From Rikenellaceae bacterium (GTDB lineage: Bacteria; Bacteroidota; Bacteroidia; Bacteroidales; UBA932): a stretch of DNA of 23,729 bases. The notes under the pieces were generated by a model. It was not told where the DNA came from, made no database searches, and saw nothing but the letters and a program-made list of their open reading frames with translations. The translations under genes and the position numbers were made by a program. This document shows, one piece after another, positions 1-8,659 of the stretch. The stretch is from positions 1 to 23,729 of the forward strand of contig CAAGHY010000074.1 of the NCBI GenBank assembly GCA_900769735.1, in the 5' to 3' direction. The number at the start of each line of letters is the position of its first letter. The first letter of the stretch is position 1.

Positions 1-399
1 AAAAGCTGCTGAATCAGCAGCAAGTTTCCTTCCCAATATTCCCGACAACTTTTCAAGTCCCCTTATGTTGCCGCTGAGGGTGAGCATCATTGGGGTTTCC
101 CATCCCATTTGGAACATCCTTACAAGCTCCTTGTTGGATTTGTCGGGAAGAAGAACGTATCTTCCCGGTTTGAATTTGGTCTCCAATGAGGCACTTTGTG
201 CAACTTTCCTGAAGGATTCCATATCTCCAACTGCTGTTGCCACGGAGTCCAGCATTTGGGAATATGTTGCACTCAGTGGTATATATACAGTTGTTTTCTC
301 TGCAACAGTCTTCTTGTACTGGTTCAGTATTCGGGGAATTATTACTCCCGCCACACCACATAAAAGCACTGCTACTATCAGCAATATTTTCTTTTTCAT
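1..399 (-). CDS. mltG: Endolytic transglycosylase MltG (YceG-like), N-terminal part
   Basis: Only the first 133 codons are present; the gene runs off the left edge of the window. MltG family proteins are inner-membrane lytic transglycosylases that cut nascent glycan strands and so set their length. The ATG at 399 opens MKKKILLIVAVLLCGVAG, a single N-terminal membrane anchor, followed by the family's N-terminal region with FKPGRY near residue 75 and a later LSGNIRGLEKL segment, which match the LysM-like part of Bacteroidota MltG. The catalytic Glu lies in the missing C-terminal part and cannot be checked. The start codon is 8 bp after the stop of the GH73/LysM gene, so the two are probably cotranscribed. 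Recognition is from family memory of the N-terminus. Confidence 0.85.
   Translation of the reverse strand, partial: MKKKILLIVAVLLCGVAGVIIPRILNQYKKTVAEKTTVYIPLSATYSQMLDSVATAVGDMESFRKVAQSASLETKFKPGRYVLLPDKSNKELVRMFQMGWETPMMLTLSGNIRGLEKLSGILGRKLAADSAAF
39..48 (-). repeat. YTGTCGGGAR motif, copy 1 (in mltG)
   Basis: On the minus strand TTGTCGGGAATA, including two bases beyond the stated core. Read in mltG as L-S-G-I. Confidence 0.85.
140..149 (+). repeat. YTGTCGGGAR motif, copy 2 (in mltG)
   Basis: Plus strand TTGTCGGGAAGA, antisense to mltG, where the complement is read as L-P-D-K. Confidence 0.85.
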
Positions 400-407
400 A
401 TATGGTA

Positions 408-1313
408 TTATTTGATTTTTATGCTGTTGCCCGGTTTCAAGGCATTTGCTTTTATGCCAGGATTGTTCCTGTACAGGTCATCTACTGTTACACCGTATTT
501 GCGGGCAATGGAATATAAGGTGTCACCCTGTTTAATCACATATATAATGCCGTCATTTTCAGGTTTTTGTACTGTAGGTTTATTGTGTTCAGGTTCAACC
601 GGTGCACTGTTCTGAACGTGTACAGGATTATGTTGCGGCTTTACTAGGGGAGGATATTTCTCATTGAATTTCTGCAATTTTTCCTGTGCCTTACGGGCTT
701 TCTTTACAGCTTTCAGCTCCTTTTTCTCCAGTTTGTTTCGCTTCTTCTCAATTCTGGCAGATTTTTTGGCTTCTCTAGCGTGTGTTTTGGACTCATTGTA
801 TGCATATGGAGAATCATATTTGTATAATTTGTACTCCTCAATTATGTCAATGAGCATCTGTGCATATCTTGGATTTGTTGCATATCCGGCAGCTTTAAGT
901 CCGTGTGCCCAAGCTTTGTAATCTGTAATTTTAAGGTCAAAGAGGGAATTGTATCTGCTCCCAGATATCAGAAAATAAGAGTGGTCTGTGAATGAATCCT
1001 CAGCATTTTTATAATGGCGGAAGCATTCTCCCTTACGGTCATCATCGTGCAAGTATCCTTTTCCTTTCCAACCGTTATGGCATTTTATACCAAAATGATT
1101 GTTTGCCTTGCGGGCAAGTTCAGAATTGCCGTTTGAAGATTCCAGACACGCCTGCGCCAGCGTGATGCTTGCCGGAATATTGTGCTTATGCATCTGTTTT
1201 ACCGCCTCATCCCTGTATTTTTCTATATACTGCTGTCTAGTAAGATTCTGTCCACTTGCCTGTAATCCAATACACAGCAGCAACAATATAAAAATACTCT
1301 CTCTTATTTTCAT
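408..1313 (-). CDS. Exported GH73 glucosaminidase with C-terminal LysM
   Basis: A 301-residue protein predicted to hydrolyse peptidoglycan in the periplasm or at the surface. Residues 1-21 form a signal peptide ending near LQASG. Residues about 24-170 are a mannosyl-glycoprotein endo-beta-N-acetylglucosaminidase (GH73/FlgJ-like) domain, with the expected catalytic Glu58 in QACLESSNGNS followed by NNHFGIKC. Residues about 174-220 are a Lys/Arg/Glu-rich, probably coiled-coil linker. Residues about 257-301 are one LysM module (QGDTLYSIARKYGV), which binds glycan. The gene is 35 bp downstream of the FAD dehydrogenase and 8 bp upstream of mltG, which places two glycan-cutting enzymes side by side. 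The exact bond cleaved is inferred from the family. Confidence 0.9.
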   Translation of the reverse strand: MKIRESIFILLLLCIGLQASGQNLTRQQYIEKYRDEAVKQMHKHNIPASITLAQACLESSNGNSELARKANNHFGIKCHNGWKGKGYLHDDDRKGECFRHYKNAEDSFTDHSYFLISGSRYNSLFDLKITDYKAWAHGLKAAGYATNPRYAQMLIDIIEEYKLYKYDSPYAYNESKTHAREAKKSARIEKKRNKLEKKELKAVKKARKAQEKLQKFNEKYPPLVKPQHNPVHVQNSAPVEPEHNKPTVQKPENDGIIYVIKQGDTLYSIARKYGVTVDDLYRNNPGIKANALKPGNSIKIK

Positions 1314-1348
1314 ATCAATTTTTTCTTAAAAATATCTCTTGAATTACT

Positions 1349-2932
1349 CTATAAAATATTGGCAATTTTCATTGCACAATTTACTCCGTCAAGAGCTGAG
1401 GAGACAATGCCTCCGGCGTAGCCGGCACCTTCCCCGCAAGGGTATATGCCAGGAAGAGAGATGTGCTGGAGAGTTTCTTTGTCCCGTGGAATCCTTACCG
1501 GTGAAGAGGTGCGGGATTCTACTGCCAGCAGAAGGGCTTTGTTGGTGAAGTAGCCTCGCATCTTCTTGTTGAATTCCGGAAAAGCTTTCTGCAATCGGGA
1601 AGCAACAAAAGGAGGGAGCAGTTCGTGGAGTGGGGCAGGGTAGGCTCCAGGAACATAAGAGGTTTCAGGCAGGTCTTTTGAAACGATGCCTCTTGTAAAG
1701 TCTTCCATTCTCTGTGCAGGGGCTTTTATGCTGCCTGAGTTCTGGAACAGCTTTTTCTCCACATCCTGCTGAAATCTCAATACCTGAAGCGGTCCGTGTT
1801 CTGCGTACTCCGGTACATCTTCAGGGTTTACCTGTACTACCACACCGGCATTTGCCCATTTTGAGTTTCGCATAGAGTTGCTCATTCCGTTCAATACCAT
1901 TTCCCCTTCTGATGTTGCCGCAGGAACAAGGATTCCTCCCGGACACATACAGAAAGAGAATACACCTCTGCCGTCTACCTGTGTTACAAGTGAATATTCA
2001 GCTGTAGGGAGGTATGGCTGGTATTTTCCGTGATACTGGATATTGTTTATCAAGGATTGCGGATGCTCTACACGTACACCCAATGCAAATCCTTTTGGCT
2101 CAATTGTCCATCCTTTTGCGTGGAACAGTTCATAGATGTCCCTTGCAGAGTGGCCTGTTGCCAGAATTATATTTTTTGCAGTATATGTTTTTCTTCCCGA
2201 TGATTCCTGCTGTGTTTCACTATCGGGAAGATTGACCTCTTCCACAATGGCATCCCATTTTTCCTGGTTGCGGTTGAAATCAACCACCCTTGAGTTGAAA
2301 TGTACCTCACCGCCGTGCTCAATTACACAATTGCGCATATTTTCTATTACACGTGGAAGTTTGTCGCTTCCAATGTGGGCGTGGGAATCTATAAGGATAG
2401 ACGGGTTTGCGCCAAAATGTACAAACAGGTGCAGGATCTCCCTGATGTCACCTTTTTTTGTAGATCTGGTATAGAGCTTTCCGTCTGAGAAAGTACCGGC
2501 ACCACCTTCTCCGAAACAGTAGTTTGAGTTAGGGTTCACCTTTCCTTCCCTTGAAAGTTTGGCCATATCAAATTTGCGCTGGTGAACATCCTTGCCACGT
2601 TCCAGTACAATTGGTTTCAGACCAAGCTGAAGCAGTTTGAGGGCGGCAAACAGTCCTGCAGGACCGCAACCTACAACAATTACAGGTTCTGCATCCTTTA
2701 CATTCTTGAACTCCGCAATTTTGTATGGTTGTATTGGCTGTTCCCCTTTAAGCGTTACATTAACACGGTAGCGGAACTTTATGTCGCCGCCGCGGGCGTC
2801 CAGCGATTTTTTGCGCACTTCGTGGCTGGTTATTGTGCCTGGGCGTACGCGCAATGTTTTTTCGCAAGCTGCTATAATGTCTTTCTCAGATGGATTGACT
2901 TTTGCCGGGAAAACTACTTCTACTTCTTTCAT
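1349..2932 (-). CDS. FAD-dependent dehydrogenase (COG2509-type NAD(P)/FAD oxidoreductase)
   Basis: A 527-residue flavoprotein that is probably soluble and cytoplasmic. After an N-terminal domain of about 80 residues that includes VRKKSLDARGGDIKF, the Rossmann dinucleotide-binding loop VVGCGPAG (G88, G90, G93) binds the ADP part of FAD, with the acidic ribose-binding residue at the end of VLERG. Further family signatures are FGEGGAGTFSDGKLYTR and the C-terminal FAD loop GEGAGYAGGIVSSALDG. The architecture and length fit the COG2509 'uncharacterized FAD-dependent dehydrogenase' group, whose substrate is not established. It starts 11 bp after the tsaD stop, so it is probably translated from the same mRNA. 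I see no signal peptide or membrane segment. Confidence 0.88.
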   Translation of the reverse strand: MKEVEVVFPAKVNPSEKDIIAACEKTLRVRPGTITSHEVRKKSLDARGGDIKFRYRVNVTLKGEQPIQPYKIAEFKNVKDAEPVIVVGCGPAGLFAALKLLQLGLKPIVLERGKDVHQRKFDMAKLSREGKVNPNSNYCFGEGGAGTFSDGKLYTRSTKKGDIREILHLFVHFGANPSILIDSHAHIGSDKLPRVIENMRNCVIEHGGEVHFNSRVVDFNRNQEKWDAIVEEVNLPDSETQQESSGRKTYTAKNIILATGHSARDIYELFHAKGWTIEPKGFALGVRVEHPQSLINNIQYHGKYQPYLPTAEYSLVTQVDGRGVFSFCMCPGGILVPAATSEGEMVLNGMSNSMRNSKWANAGVVVQVNPEDVPEYAEHGPLQVLRFQQDVEKKLFQNSGSIKAPAQRMEDFTRGIVSKDLPETSYVPGAYPAPLHELLPPFVASRLQKAFPEFNKKMRGYFTNKALLLAVESRTSSPVRIPRDKETLQHISLPGIYPCGEGAGYAGGIVSSALDGVNCAMKIANIL

Positions 2933-2943
2933 TGTTTCTTTTA

Positions 2944-3966
2944 TTACATATCAGCAGCCCTTGAGATAGGTGCAGCATCAATTGGACAGGTCATTCCAAG
3001 GCGGAATTTGCACAAGCCGCTCATTGCAATCATTGCAGCGTTATCTGTTGTAAATTTGAATTCAGGGATAAATGTGGTCCAGCCACGTTTTACTCCCTCA
3101 TTGTAAATTCTTTCACGTAATCCTGAGTTGGCGGATACACCACCACCAATGGTGATCTGTTTGATTCCGGTCTGTTTTACAGCCTTTATAAGTTTGTCCA
3201 ACAGAATGTCAATCAGATGTTTCTGGAATGAGGCACAGATGTCTGCCTTGTTCTCCTCAATGAAATTCTCATTCTCTTTAAGCTGGTCTCTCAAGAAATA
3301 CAGCAGAGAAGTCTTTATTCCGCTGAAGCTGTAATCCAATCCCTGTATATGAGGTTTTGAGAACTTGAATCTGTTCTCGTCCCCTTGTTTTGCAAGTTTA
3401 TCTACAATAGGACCTCCCGGATATCCAAGACCCATCATTTTTGCACATTTGTCAAATGCTTCACCTACAGCATCATCAATTGTATGTCCAATAACCTCAA
3501 AGTTAAGGTAATCGGTAACTTTTACAATCTGGGTGTGACCTCCTGATACAAGCAGTGCAAGAAAAGGGAACTCAGGTGAGCGGTTCTCCTTGCCTTCTTC
3601 CTTGAGGAAGTGTGAAAGTATATGTCCCTGAAGATGGTTAACCTCCACCAAAGGTTTTCCAGTTGAAATTGACAGTCCTTTTGCAAATGAAGTTCCTACA
3701 AGAAGGGAACCCAACAGGCCGGGACCGCGGGTAAATGCAATGGCGTCAATATCTTTCATTGTAACACCTGCATTCTTGAGTGCCTGGTCTACTACAGGCA
3801 GTATATTCTGTTGATGTGCCCTTGAAGCAAGTTCAGGGATAACACCTCCGTAGTTTCTGTGAACCTCCTGGCTGGCCATAACGTTTGAGAGAAGATATTC
3901 GTCTCTGATTACTGCTGCAGAAGTATCATCACAAGATGATTCTATACCTAAAATCAAGTGGCTCAT
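2944..3966 (-). CDS. tsaD: tRNA N6-adenosine threonylcarbamoyltransferase TsaD
   Basis: This enzyme transfers the threonylcarbamoyl group from threonylcarbamoyl-AMP to A37 of ANN-decoding tRNAs, making t6A, in complex with TsaB and TsaE. At 340 residues it has the usual length. Visible signatures are the ASKHA-fold start LGIESSCDDTSAAV, the metal-binding HLQGH with H111 and H115, SGGHTQ, and the nucleotide-binding GGGVSANSGLR. The ATG at 3966 gives the standard MxxLILGIES beginning. It is first in a probable four-gene operon (tsaD, FAD dehydrogenase, GH73, mltG) and is divergent from tamB, an arrangement I recall from other Bacteroidales. Confidence 0.97.
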   Translation of the reverse strand: MSHLILGIESSCDDTSAAVIRDEYLLSNVMASQEVHRNYGGVIPELASRAHQQNILPVVDQALKNAGVTMKDIDAIAFTRGPGLLGSLLVGTSFAKGLSISTGKPLVEVNHLQGHILSHFLKEEGKENRSPEFPFLALLVSGGHTQIVKVTDYLNFEVIGHTIDDAVGEAFDKCAKMMGLGYPGGPIVDKLAKQGDENRFKFSKPHIQGLDYSFSGIKTSLLYFLRDQLKENENFIEENKADICASFQKHLIDILLDKLIKAVKQTGIKQITIGGGVSANSGLRERIYNEGVKRGWTTFIPEFKFTTDNAAMIAMSGLCKFRLGMTCPIDAAPISRAADM

Positions 3967-4037
3967 AACTTAAAAATCTTTTCAGTAACTTGTACTGCAA
4001 ACGGCTTGTCAATGCTTTTCAATTGAACTTATTGCCG

Positions 4038-4066
4038 CAAATGCAGTTTATTGGTTAAAATGCAAA
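4038..4066 (-). promoter_or_regulatory. Possible tsaD operon promoter
   Basis: On the minus strand a TTTG at 4066-4063 is followed after 17 bp by TGCATTTG at 4045-4038. This differs from the Bacteroidota -7 consensus TAnnTTTG at one of the six fixed positions. The 5' UTR to the tsaD ATG would be about 65 nt. It is the best match in the divergent intergenic region, but short consensus sequences are easily hit by chance. Confidence 0.3.
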
Positions 4067-4085
4067 TCTACTCAGTTTTTTTGAT

Positions 4086-4093
4086 TATTTTTG
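4086..4093 (+). promoter_or_regulatory. Possible tamB promoter -7 box
   Basis: TATTTTTG matches the Bacteroidota -7 element TAnnTTTG at every fixed position and lies 30 bp before the proposed tamB start. I see no TTTG-type -33 element at the usual distance, so only half of a promoter is supported. Confidence 0.35.
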
Positions 4094-4110
4094 TTAGTCA
4101 GTTGCTTTAA

Positions 4111-4125
4111 AAAGGATAATTTATC
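4111..4125 (+). promoter_or_regulatory. Shine-Dalgarno site and ATC start codon of tamB
   Basis: AAAGGA at 4111-4116 is followed, 6 nt later, by ATC at 4123, which opens the frame IKKFVKILVAVLVLL. That is the usual lysine-rich start of a TamB signal anchor. The frame is closed upstream by TAA at 4117 and contains no ATG, GTG or TTG until GTG at 4153. The ribosome-binding spacing therefore favours ATC, which is a rare initiator, or else an ATG misread as ATC. Confidence 0.5.
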
Positions 4126-7100
4126 AAAAAGTTTGTAAAAATACTGGTTGCTGTGCTGGTGCTGCTTGTTTCATTGCAGGTGGCCGGTCTCATTGTGCTT
4201 CAGTTCCCATCTGTGCAAACCAGAATAGGGCAGAAAGTAGTTGGCGCAGTATCAGAAAACATCAACGGCAAACTGTCTGTAGGCAATATATACTTTGTAT
4301 TTTTCAACAGGATAATCATCAAGGACATATCTTTGGTTTCAACTGAGAAGACCCCTCTTCTGGATTCCCTTAGGGCCAACTATGGACAAAGTGATACACT
4401 TTTGGCTTGCCGCAAATTGTCTGTTACCCTTAATCCAGTAAATCTGCTAAAACTGGATCTTAAACTGAATACTGTATCCCTTACAGACGGCGTGTTCAAC
4501 CTGCAGAATGAGGAGAACAGGATGACAAACCTCGACCGTATCTTCAATCTGCAGAAAGATACCCCAAAGGACACTACAAAAAAAGGTTCCCTTAACCTTC
4601 TGGCAAATACCCTTAAACTGAACAATTTCAGATTCACTTTCAATACTCCCGACAGGTTGGATGACAGTGGAGACAGCATCATCAATTTTTCCAATCTGGA
4701 TGTAAGGAAAATATTCATTGATATCAGTGACGTCCATTTGAAGGAGGATACCCTTTATGCCTGTGTAAACAATGTTACAGGAGTTGACAAGAGCGGATTT
4801 ACACTTAAGGCTTTAAGGGGAAATGCAAGGGTGAGCGGAACGGAGACTCTTATCAGTGACCTTTATCTTGCCGACAATTATACTGTATGCAATGCACAGT
4901 ATTTTTATATGAAATACCAGTCTCCAAAGGATTTGAATGATTTTACACAAAAGGTTGTCCTGGGAGCTAATTTCAAGGATACATACCTCAATTTCCATAC
5001 TATAGGAAGGATTACCCCAACGATGTACAAGAGCAATCTTGCTTTTTATATAAATGGTGAAGTGAGCGGTCCTGTGTGCAATTTGCGTACAAACAAGCTG
5101 GTTGTTACATCTGAATCCGGGCAGACTTTCATTGAAACCAGTGCCAGGATTATGGGGCTTCCAGATGTAAAAAGGACTATGGCTGTTGCAGAGGTGAAGA
5201 GGAGTTCCACTACCTGTGCTGATCTGGCAACTATTGTGGCCTCAATCAACAATACACCTAAAATCAAGTTCCTTGAAACTCTTTCACCTTTTGTGAGTTA
5301 CCGTTTTACTGGAAACCTTATGGGACTTTTGGATGATTTTGTTGCCAAAGGTGAGATAAATTCTGTTGTCGGGAAGATTGATACAGACCTTCTTTTCCGT
5401 AATGAACCTGACGGTTCCCGCTTTGACGGTACTCTTGCTTCACATAATCTGGATTTGGGTAGGGTTCTTTCCAACAATATGTTGGGAGAGGTTTCAATGA
5501 GGGCTGATCTGAATGCTTTCTTTGAGAGTGGAGATGGTGGAATGGATGTGAATATAGACAGTATAAGGGTTTCAAAATTGGGCTTCAATGATTATGATTA
5601 TTCAAATATTTTTGCACAGGGACATTATACAGACAGAAATTTCAACGGTACAATCATTTGCCACGACCCTAACCTGGATTTCATCTTTCAGGGACTTTTC
5701 TCATTCTTGAAGGATTCCCAAAACAATTATGATTTTCAGGCTTATGTTCCTTATGCCAACTTGGCTGCCTTGAATTTTGACAAGAGATATCCTGTTTCTG
5801 AGCTGAGTTTTTCAACTACCGCCAAATTCACTACTATGCGCAGCGATTATTTGAATGGCAGGGTTGATATCAAGAATGCCAAATACAGTAATCCTGGTGG
5901 AGACTATAAGATTGGTACTGTTACTTTGCAGGCATTGCAGTCAAACAATATCTATACTGCATCCTTGAATGCCCCTTTTGCAAAAGCCCAGTATTCAGGT
6001 CCTGCTCCTTTGAACCAGTTTGTACAGAAGGTGGCTGATTTGGCTCTATTTTCCAAGACAAACAATTTCTTCAACAAGGATACCAGTGTAGTTTACAACA
6101 ACGGAAATTACAGGTTTACTGCACAAACGTTCAATACAATGAGCATTTGTCAGATGCTGGTTCCAGGTCTGTACATTATGGACAGTACCAGGGTGGATGT
6201 GAATATAGACAGAAGAAACAATCTTAAGGCAAGGGCAGTTTCCGGGCGTTTGGCTATGAATGCAAACTATCTGAAGGATTTCAATCTTCAGGTAGATGCT
6301 TCACAGGATTCAGCGTCTACAGTACGTCTGTTCTCACAGAATATCCGTGTTGCCGGAATGAAGATGGACAGCAGTGTTGTAAATGTATCGGCATTCAGGA
6401 ACAGAGTTGATGCAGGTTTCCGCTTCAAGAATGATTCAACAGACAATAACAGGGCTGATATTCTTGCCAGGATAGATCTTTTGAAAGGTAACAGGACCCA
6501 GATAAATTTGCTTGATGGTTCAGGCATTTCCCTACAGGGCGAAAACTGGAAATTTACACCTGCTAAAGTGGAGATTGCTGACAGTGCAATTCTGGTTGAC
6601 AATTTCAATATTAGAAACGGTTTGCAGGAGTTCAGCCTGGCTGGCAATATATCAAGATATGAGCCTGATACCCTTAATTTTGGTTTGAGGGATTTTGATA
6701 TTGGCATTTTCAATCTGTTCCTCAGAAAATCATTTGATTTCAAGGGACTTTTCTCAGGTAATGGTGTCATTTCAGATTTGTACAGAAGCCCAAAAGTGTT
6801 CTTTGACATTACAGGTGATTCTGTTTATGTATTCCGCAATGAAGTGGGTCGCCTGAAACTTATGAGCAAATGGGATGATTCAAACAAGCGGCTGAATCTG
6901 CTGGCCAAATCAAATTTGAACGGTACACCTAACTTTACTGCTACAGGCTATTACAAGCCGGACAGCACTTATCTTAATATGAGTGCTTCCCTGGAGGAAC
7001 TTACAGTTTCCTATTTTGAGCCGTTCCTGGATGACCTGATTTCAAAATCAAAGGGAAAACTGTCGGGAGAATTGTATTTGCAGGGTCCTCTTAACAAGTT

Positions 7101-8625
7101 GGCCCTTACCGGTAAAGATTGCAGATTCAAGGATTTTGGGTTTACTGTAAATTATACTCAGGTTCCTTATAATCTGGAGGGTCCGGTGGAATTGAATGAG
7201 AGGGGCATTTTCTTCAAGAATCTGCCAATTGCCGATAATTTTGGTGGTAAAGGTACTGTAAATGGTGCGCTGACCTATAATTATTTCAGGGATCTGGCTG
7301 TTAATGTGAGGGTAGACTTCACCAATATGCAGGCACTCAATACCACTGAAAGGGATAATGAGTATTTCTATGGAAGTGCTTTTGCCACAGGTTCCATTGA
7401 CATCAAGGGCCCTCTTGAGAAGATTTCACTGGACATTAATGTATTGTCCAATTCAAAGACTGCTATCCATATCCCGCTTTCAAGTTCGGTTACTGCAACC
7501 CAGACAAATCTGCTCACATTTGTTGAACCGGAGGTTTGGATTGACCCTTATGATACTTTGGGTTTCTATAAACAGACTGTAAGCAATCCTACCCAGTTGG
7601 ATGTGCAGCTGAGGGCAAATCTAACTCCGCAGGCAGACATTATGATTGAGATCAACAAGTCTGTAGGTGATGTGATAAAGGCCAACGGTAACGGACTCAT
7701 CAATTTGGATATCAATCCTGAAAAGGATGTGTTTGACATTTTTGGAGATTATCACGTAAATACCGGCAGCTACAAGTTTGTATTGGCCGGTTTTGCAGCA
7801 AAGGACTTTACTTTGCAGCCGGGAGGTACAATCAATTTCAATGGAGATTTGGATGAGACAACATTGAATCTGGATGCTGTGTACAATACAAAGGCTTCCA
7901 TCAATACACTTATTGCAGATACAAGCAGCATTTCAACCAGACGTGCTGTAGACTGTATTATTGAGATGGACGGCAAGATGATGAACCCTGAGCTGAACTT
8001 CAAGATTGAGATTCCAGACCTTGACCCAACAACCAAGATTAGGGTGGAGAGTGCCCTGAATAACCAGGGTAAAATTCAGAAACAGTTTATGGCACTTCTT
8101 GTTTCAGGAGGTTTTATTCCCGATGAGCAGAGCGGTATTGCAAATAACTCATCTCTTCTTTATTCAAATGCATCCGAGATCTTGAGCAACCAGATCAATA
8201 TGATTTTCCAGCAGCTGGGCATTCCTTTGGATTTGGGACTGAATTACCAGCCTGGAGACAGGGGTACGAATATATTTGATGTGGCGGTTTCAACCCAATT
8301 GTTCAACAACAGAGTATTGATAAACGGTAACATTGGCAATGATCCTTACGGTAACAACAACAGGGATGTGATTGGTAATATTGATGTTGAGATAAAACTG
8401 GATAATCCTGGCAATTTGCGTTTGAATTTGTTCTCACACGCAGAGGACCAGTACTCTTCATACAATGACAACAACAATAGCCAGCGAAGCGGTGTTGGTA
8501 TAGTTTATCAGAGGGAGTTCAACTCTTTCAAGAATCTTATTAGAGGCAAATCAAAAGCGCAAAAAGCTTACGAAAGGCAAGAGCGTCAGAAACGCAAGGA
8601 AGCTAAAAAAAATGAGAATCGTTAA
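4123..8625 (+). CDS. tamB: TamB-like AsmA-family envelope transport protein
   Basis: A protein of about 1,500 residues, long even for this family, which spans from the inner membrane across the periplasm and is implicated in outer-membrane protein assembly or phospholipid transport. The N-terminus is a signal anchor (KKFVKILVAVLVLLVSLQVAG), then long beta-rich AsmA-type repeats, then a C-terminal TamB/DUF490 domain over roughly the last 450 residues containing LLVSGGFIPDEQSG, and finally a basic tail rich in Lys, Arg and Gln. The start is uncertain. GTG at 4153 is the first standard start codon but would remove the basic n-region, so I place the start at ATC 4123. No TamA/BamA partner is in the window. 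The last codons form one arm of a terminator. Confidence 0.9.
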   Translation: MKKFVKILVAVLVLLVSLQVAGLIVLQFPSVQTRIGQKVVGAVSENINGKLSVGNIYFVFFNRIIIKDISLVSTEKTPLLDSLRANYGQSDTLLACRKLSVTLNPVNLLKLDLKLNTVSLTDGVFNLQNEENRMTNLDRIFNLQKDTPKDTTKKGSLNLLANTLKLNNFRFTFNTPDRLDDSGDSIINFSNLDVRKIFIDISDVHLKEDTLYACVNNVTGVDKSGFTLKALRGNARVSGTETLISDLYLADNYTVCNAQYFYMKYQSPKDLNDFTQKVVLGANFKDTYLNFHTIGRITPTMYKSNLAFYINGEVSGPVCNLRTNKLVVTSESGQTFIETSARIMGLPDVKRTMAVAEVKRSSTTCADLATIVASINNTPKIKFLETLSPFVSYRFTGNLMGLLDDFVAKGEINSVVGKIDTDLLFRNEPDGSRFDGTLASHNLDLGRVLSNNMLGEVSMRADLNAFFESGDGGMDVNIDSIRVSKLGFNDYDYSNIFAQGHYTDRNFNGTIICHDPNLDFIFQGLFSFLKDSQNNYDFQAYVPYANLAALNFDKRYPVSELSFSTTAKFTTMRSDYLNGRVDIKNAKYSNPGGDYKIGTVTLQALQSNNIYTASLNAPFAKAQYSGPAPLNQFVQKVADLALFSKTNNFFNKDTSVVYNNGNYRFTAQTFNTMSICQMLVPGLYIMDSTRVDVNIDRRNNLKARAVSGRLAMNANYLKDFNLQVDASQDSASTVRLFSQNIRVAGMKMDSSVVNVSAFRNRVDAGFRFKNDSTDNNRADILARIDLLKGNRTQINLLDGSGISLQGENWKFTPAKVEIADSAILVDNFNIRNGLQEFSLAGNISRYEPDTLNFGLRDFDIGIFNLFLRKSFDFKGLFSGNGVISDLYRSPKVFFDITGDSVYVFRNEVGRLKLMSKWDDSNKRLNLLAKSNLNGTPNFTATGYYKPDSTYLNMSASLEELTVSYFEPFLDDLISKSKGKLSGELYLQGPLNKLALTGKDCRFKDFGFTVNYTQVPYNLEGPVELNERGIFFKNLPIADNFGGKGTVNGALTYNYFRDLAVNVRVDFTNMQALNTTERDNEYFYGSAFATGSIDIKGPLEKISLDINVLSNSKTAIHIPLSSSVTATQTNLLTFVEPEVWIDPYDTLGFYKQTVSNPTQLDVQLRANLTPQADIMIEINKSVGDVIKANGNGLINLDINPEKDVFDIFGDYHVNTGSYKFVLAGFAAKDFTLQPGGTINFNGDLDETTLNLDAVYNTKASINTLIADTSSISTRRAVDCIIEMDGKMMNPELNFKIEIPDLDPTTKIRVESALNNQGKIQKQFMALLVSGGFIPDEQSGIANNSSLLYSNASEILSNQINMIFQQLGIPLDLGLNYQPGDRGTNIFDVAVSTQLFNNRVLINGNIGNDPYGNNNRDVIGNIDVEIKLDNPGNLRLNLFSHAEDQYSSYNDNNNSQRSGVGIVYQREFNSFKNLIRGKSKAQKAYERQERQKRKEAKKNENR
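4646..4655 (-). repeat. YTGTCGGGAR motif, copy 3 (in tamB)
   Basis: Minus strand CTGTCGGGAGTA; tamB reads the complement as T-P-D-R. Confidence 0.85.
5366..5375 (+). repeat. YTGTCGGGAR motif, copy 4 (in tamB)
   Basis: Plus strand TTGTCGGGAAGA, read in tamB as V-V-G-K, a third reading frame for the motif. Confidence 0.85.
7060..7069 (+). repeat. YTGTCGGGAR motif, copy 5 (in tamB)
   Basis: Plus strand CTGTCGGGAGAA, read in tamB as L-S-G-E. Confidence 0.85.
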
Positions 8626-8642
8626 GATTCTCATTTTTTTAT
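8604..8642. terminator. Bidirectional terminator shared by tamB and the slyD operon
   Basis: AATGAGAATC (8611-8620) and GATTCTCATT (8626-8635) form a perfect 10-bp stem around the loop GTTAA. The stem is flanked by seven A on the left and a T run on the right, so it can stop transcription from both sides. The left arm is inside the tamB coding sequence (codons N-E-N-R) and the loop holds the TAA stop. Confidence 0.9.
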
Positions 8643-8659
8643 TGTCTATGTTTAAATTT

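Noticed and set aside
2582..3106. 174-codon plus-strand frame spanning the tsaD / FAD dehydrogenase junction
   Set aside because: It is antisense to two clearly conserved genes and its composition (many Phe, Tyr, Cys) is that of a shadow frame.
4153..4155. GTG 4153 as the tamB start
   Set aside because: It would delete the Lys-rich start of the membrane anchor, and there is a better-spaced ribosome-binding site for ATC 4123. It is kept as the alternative if ATC is not used.
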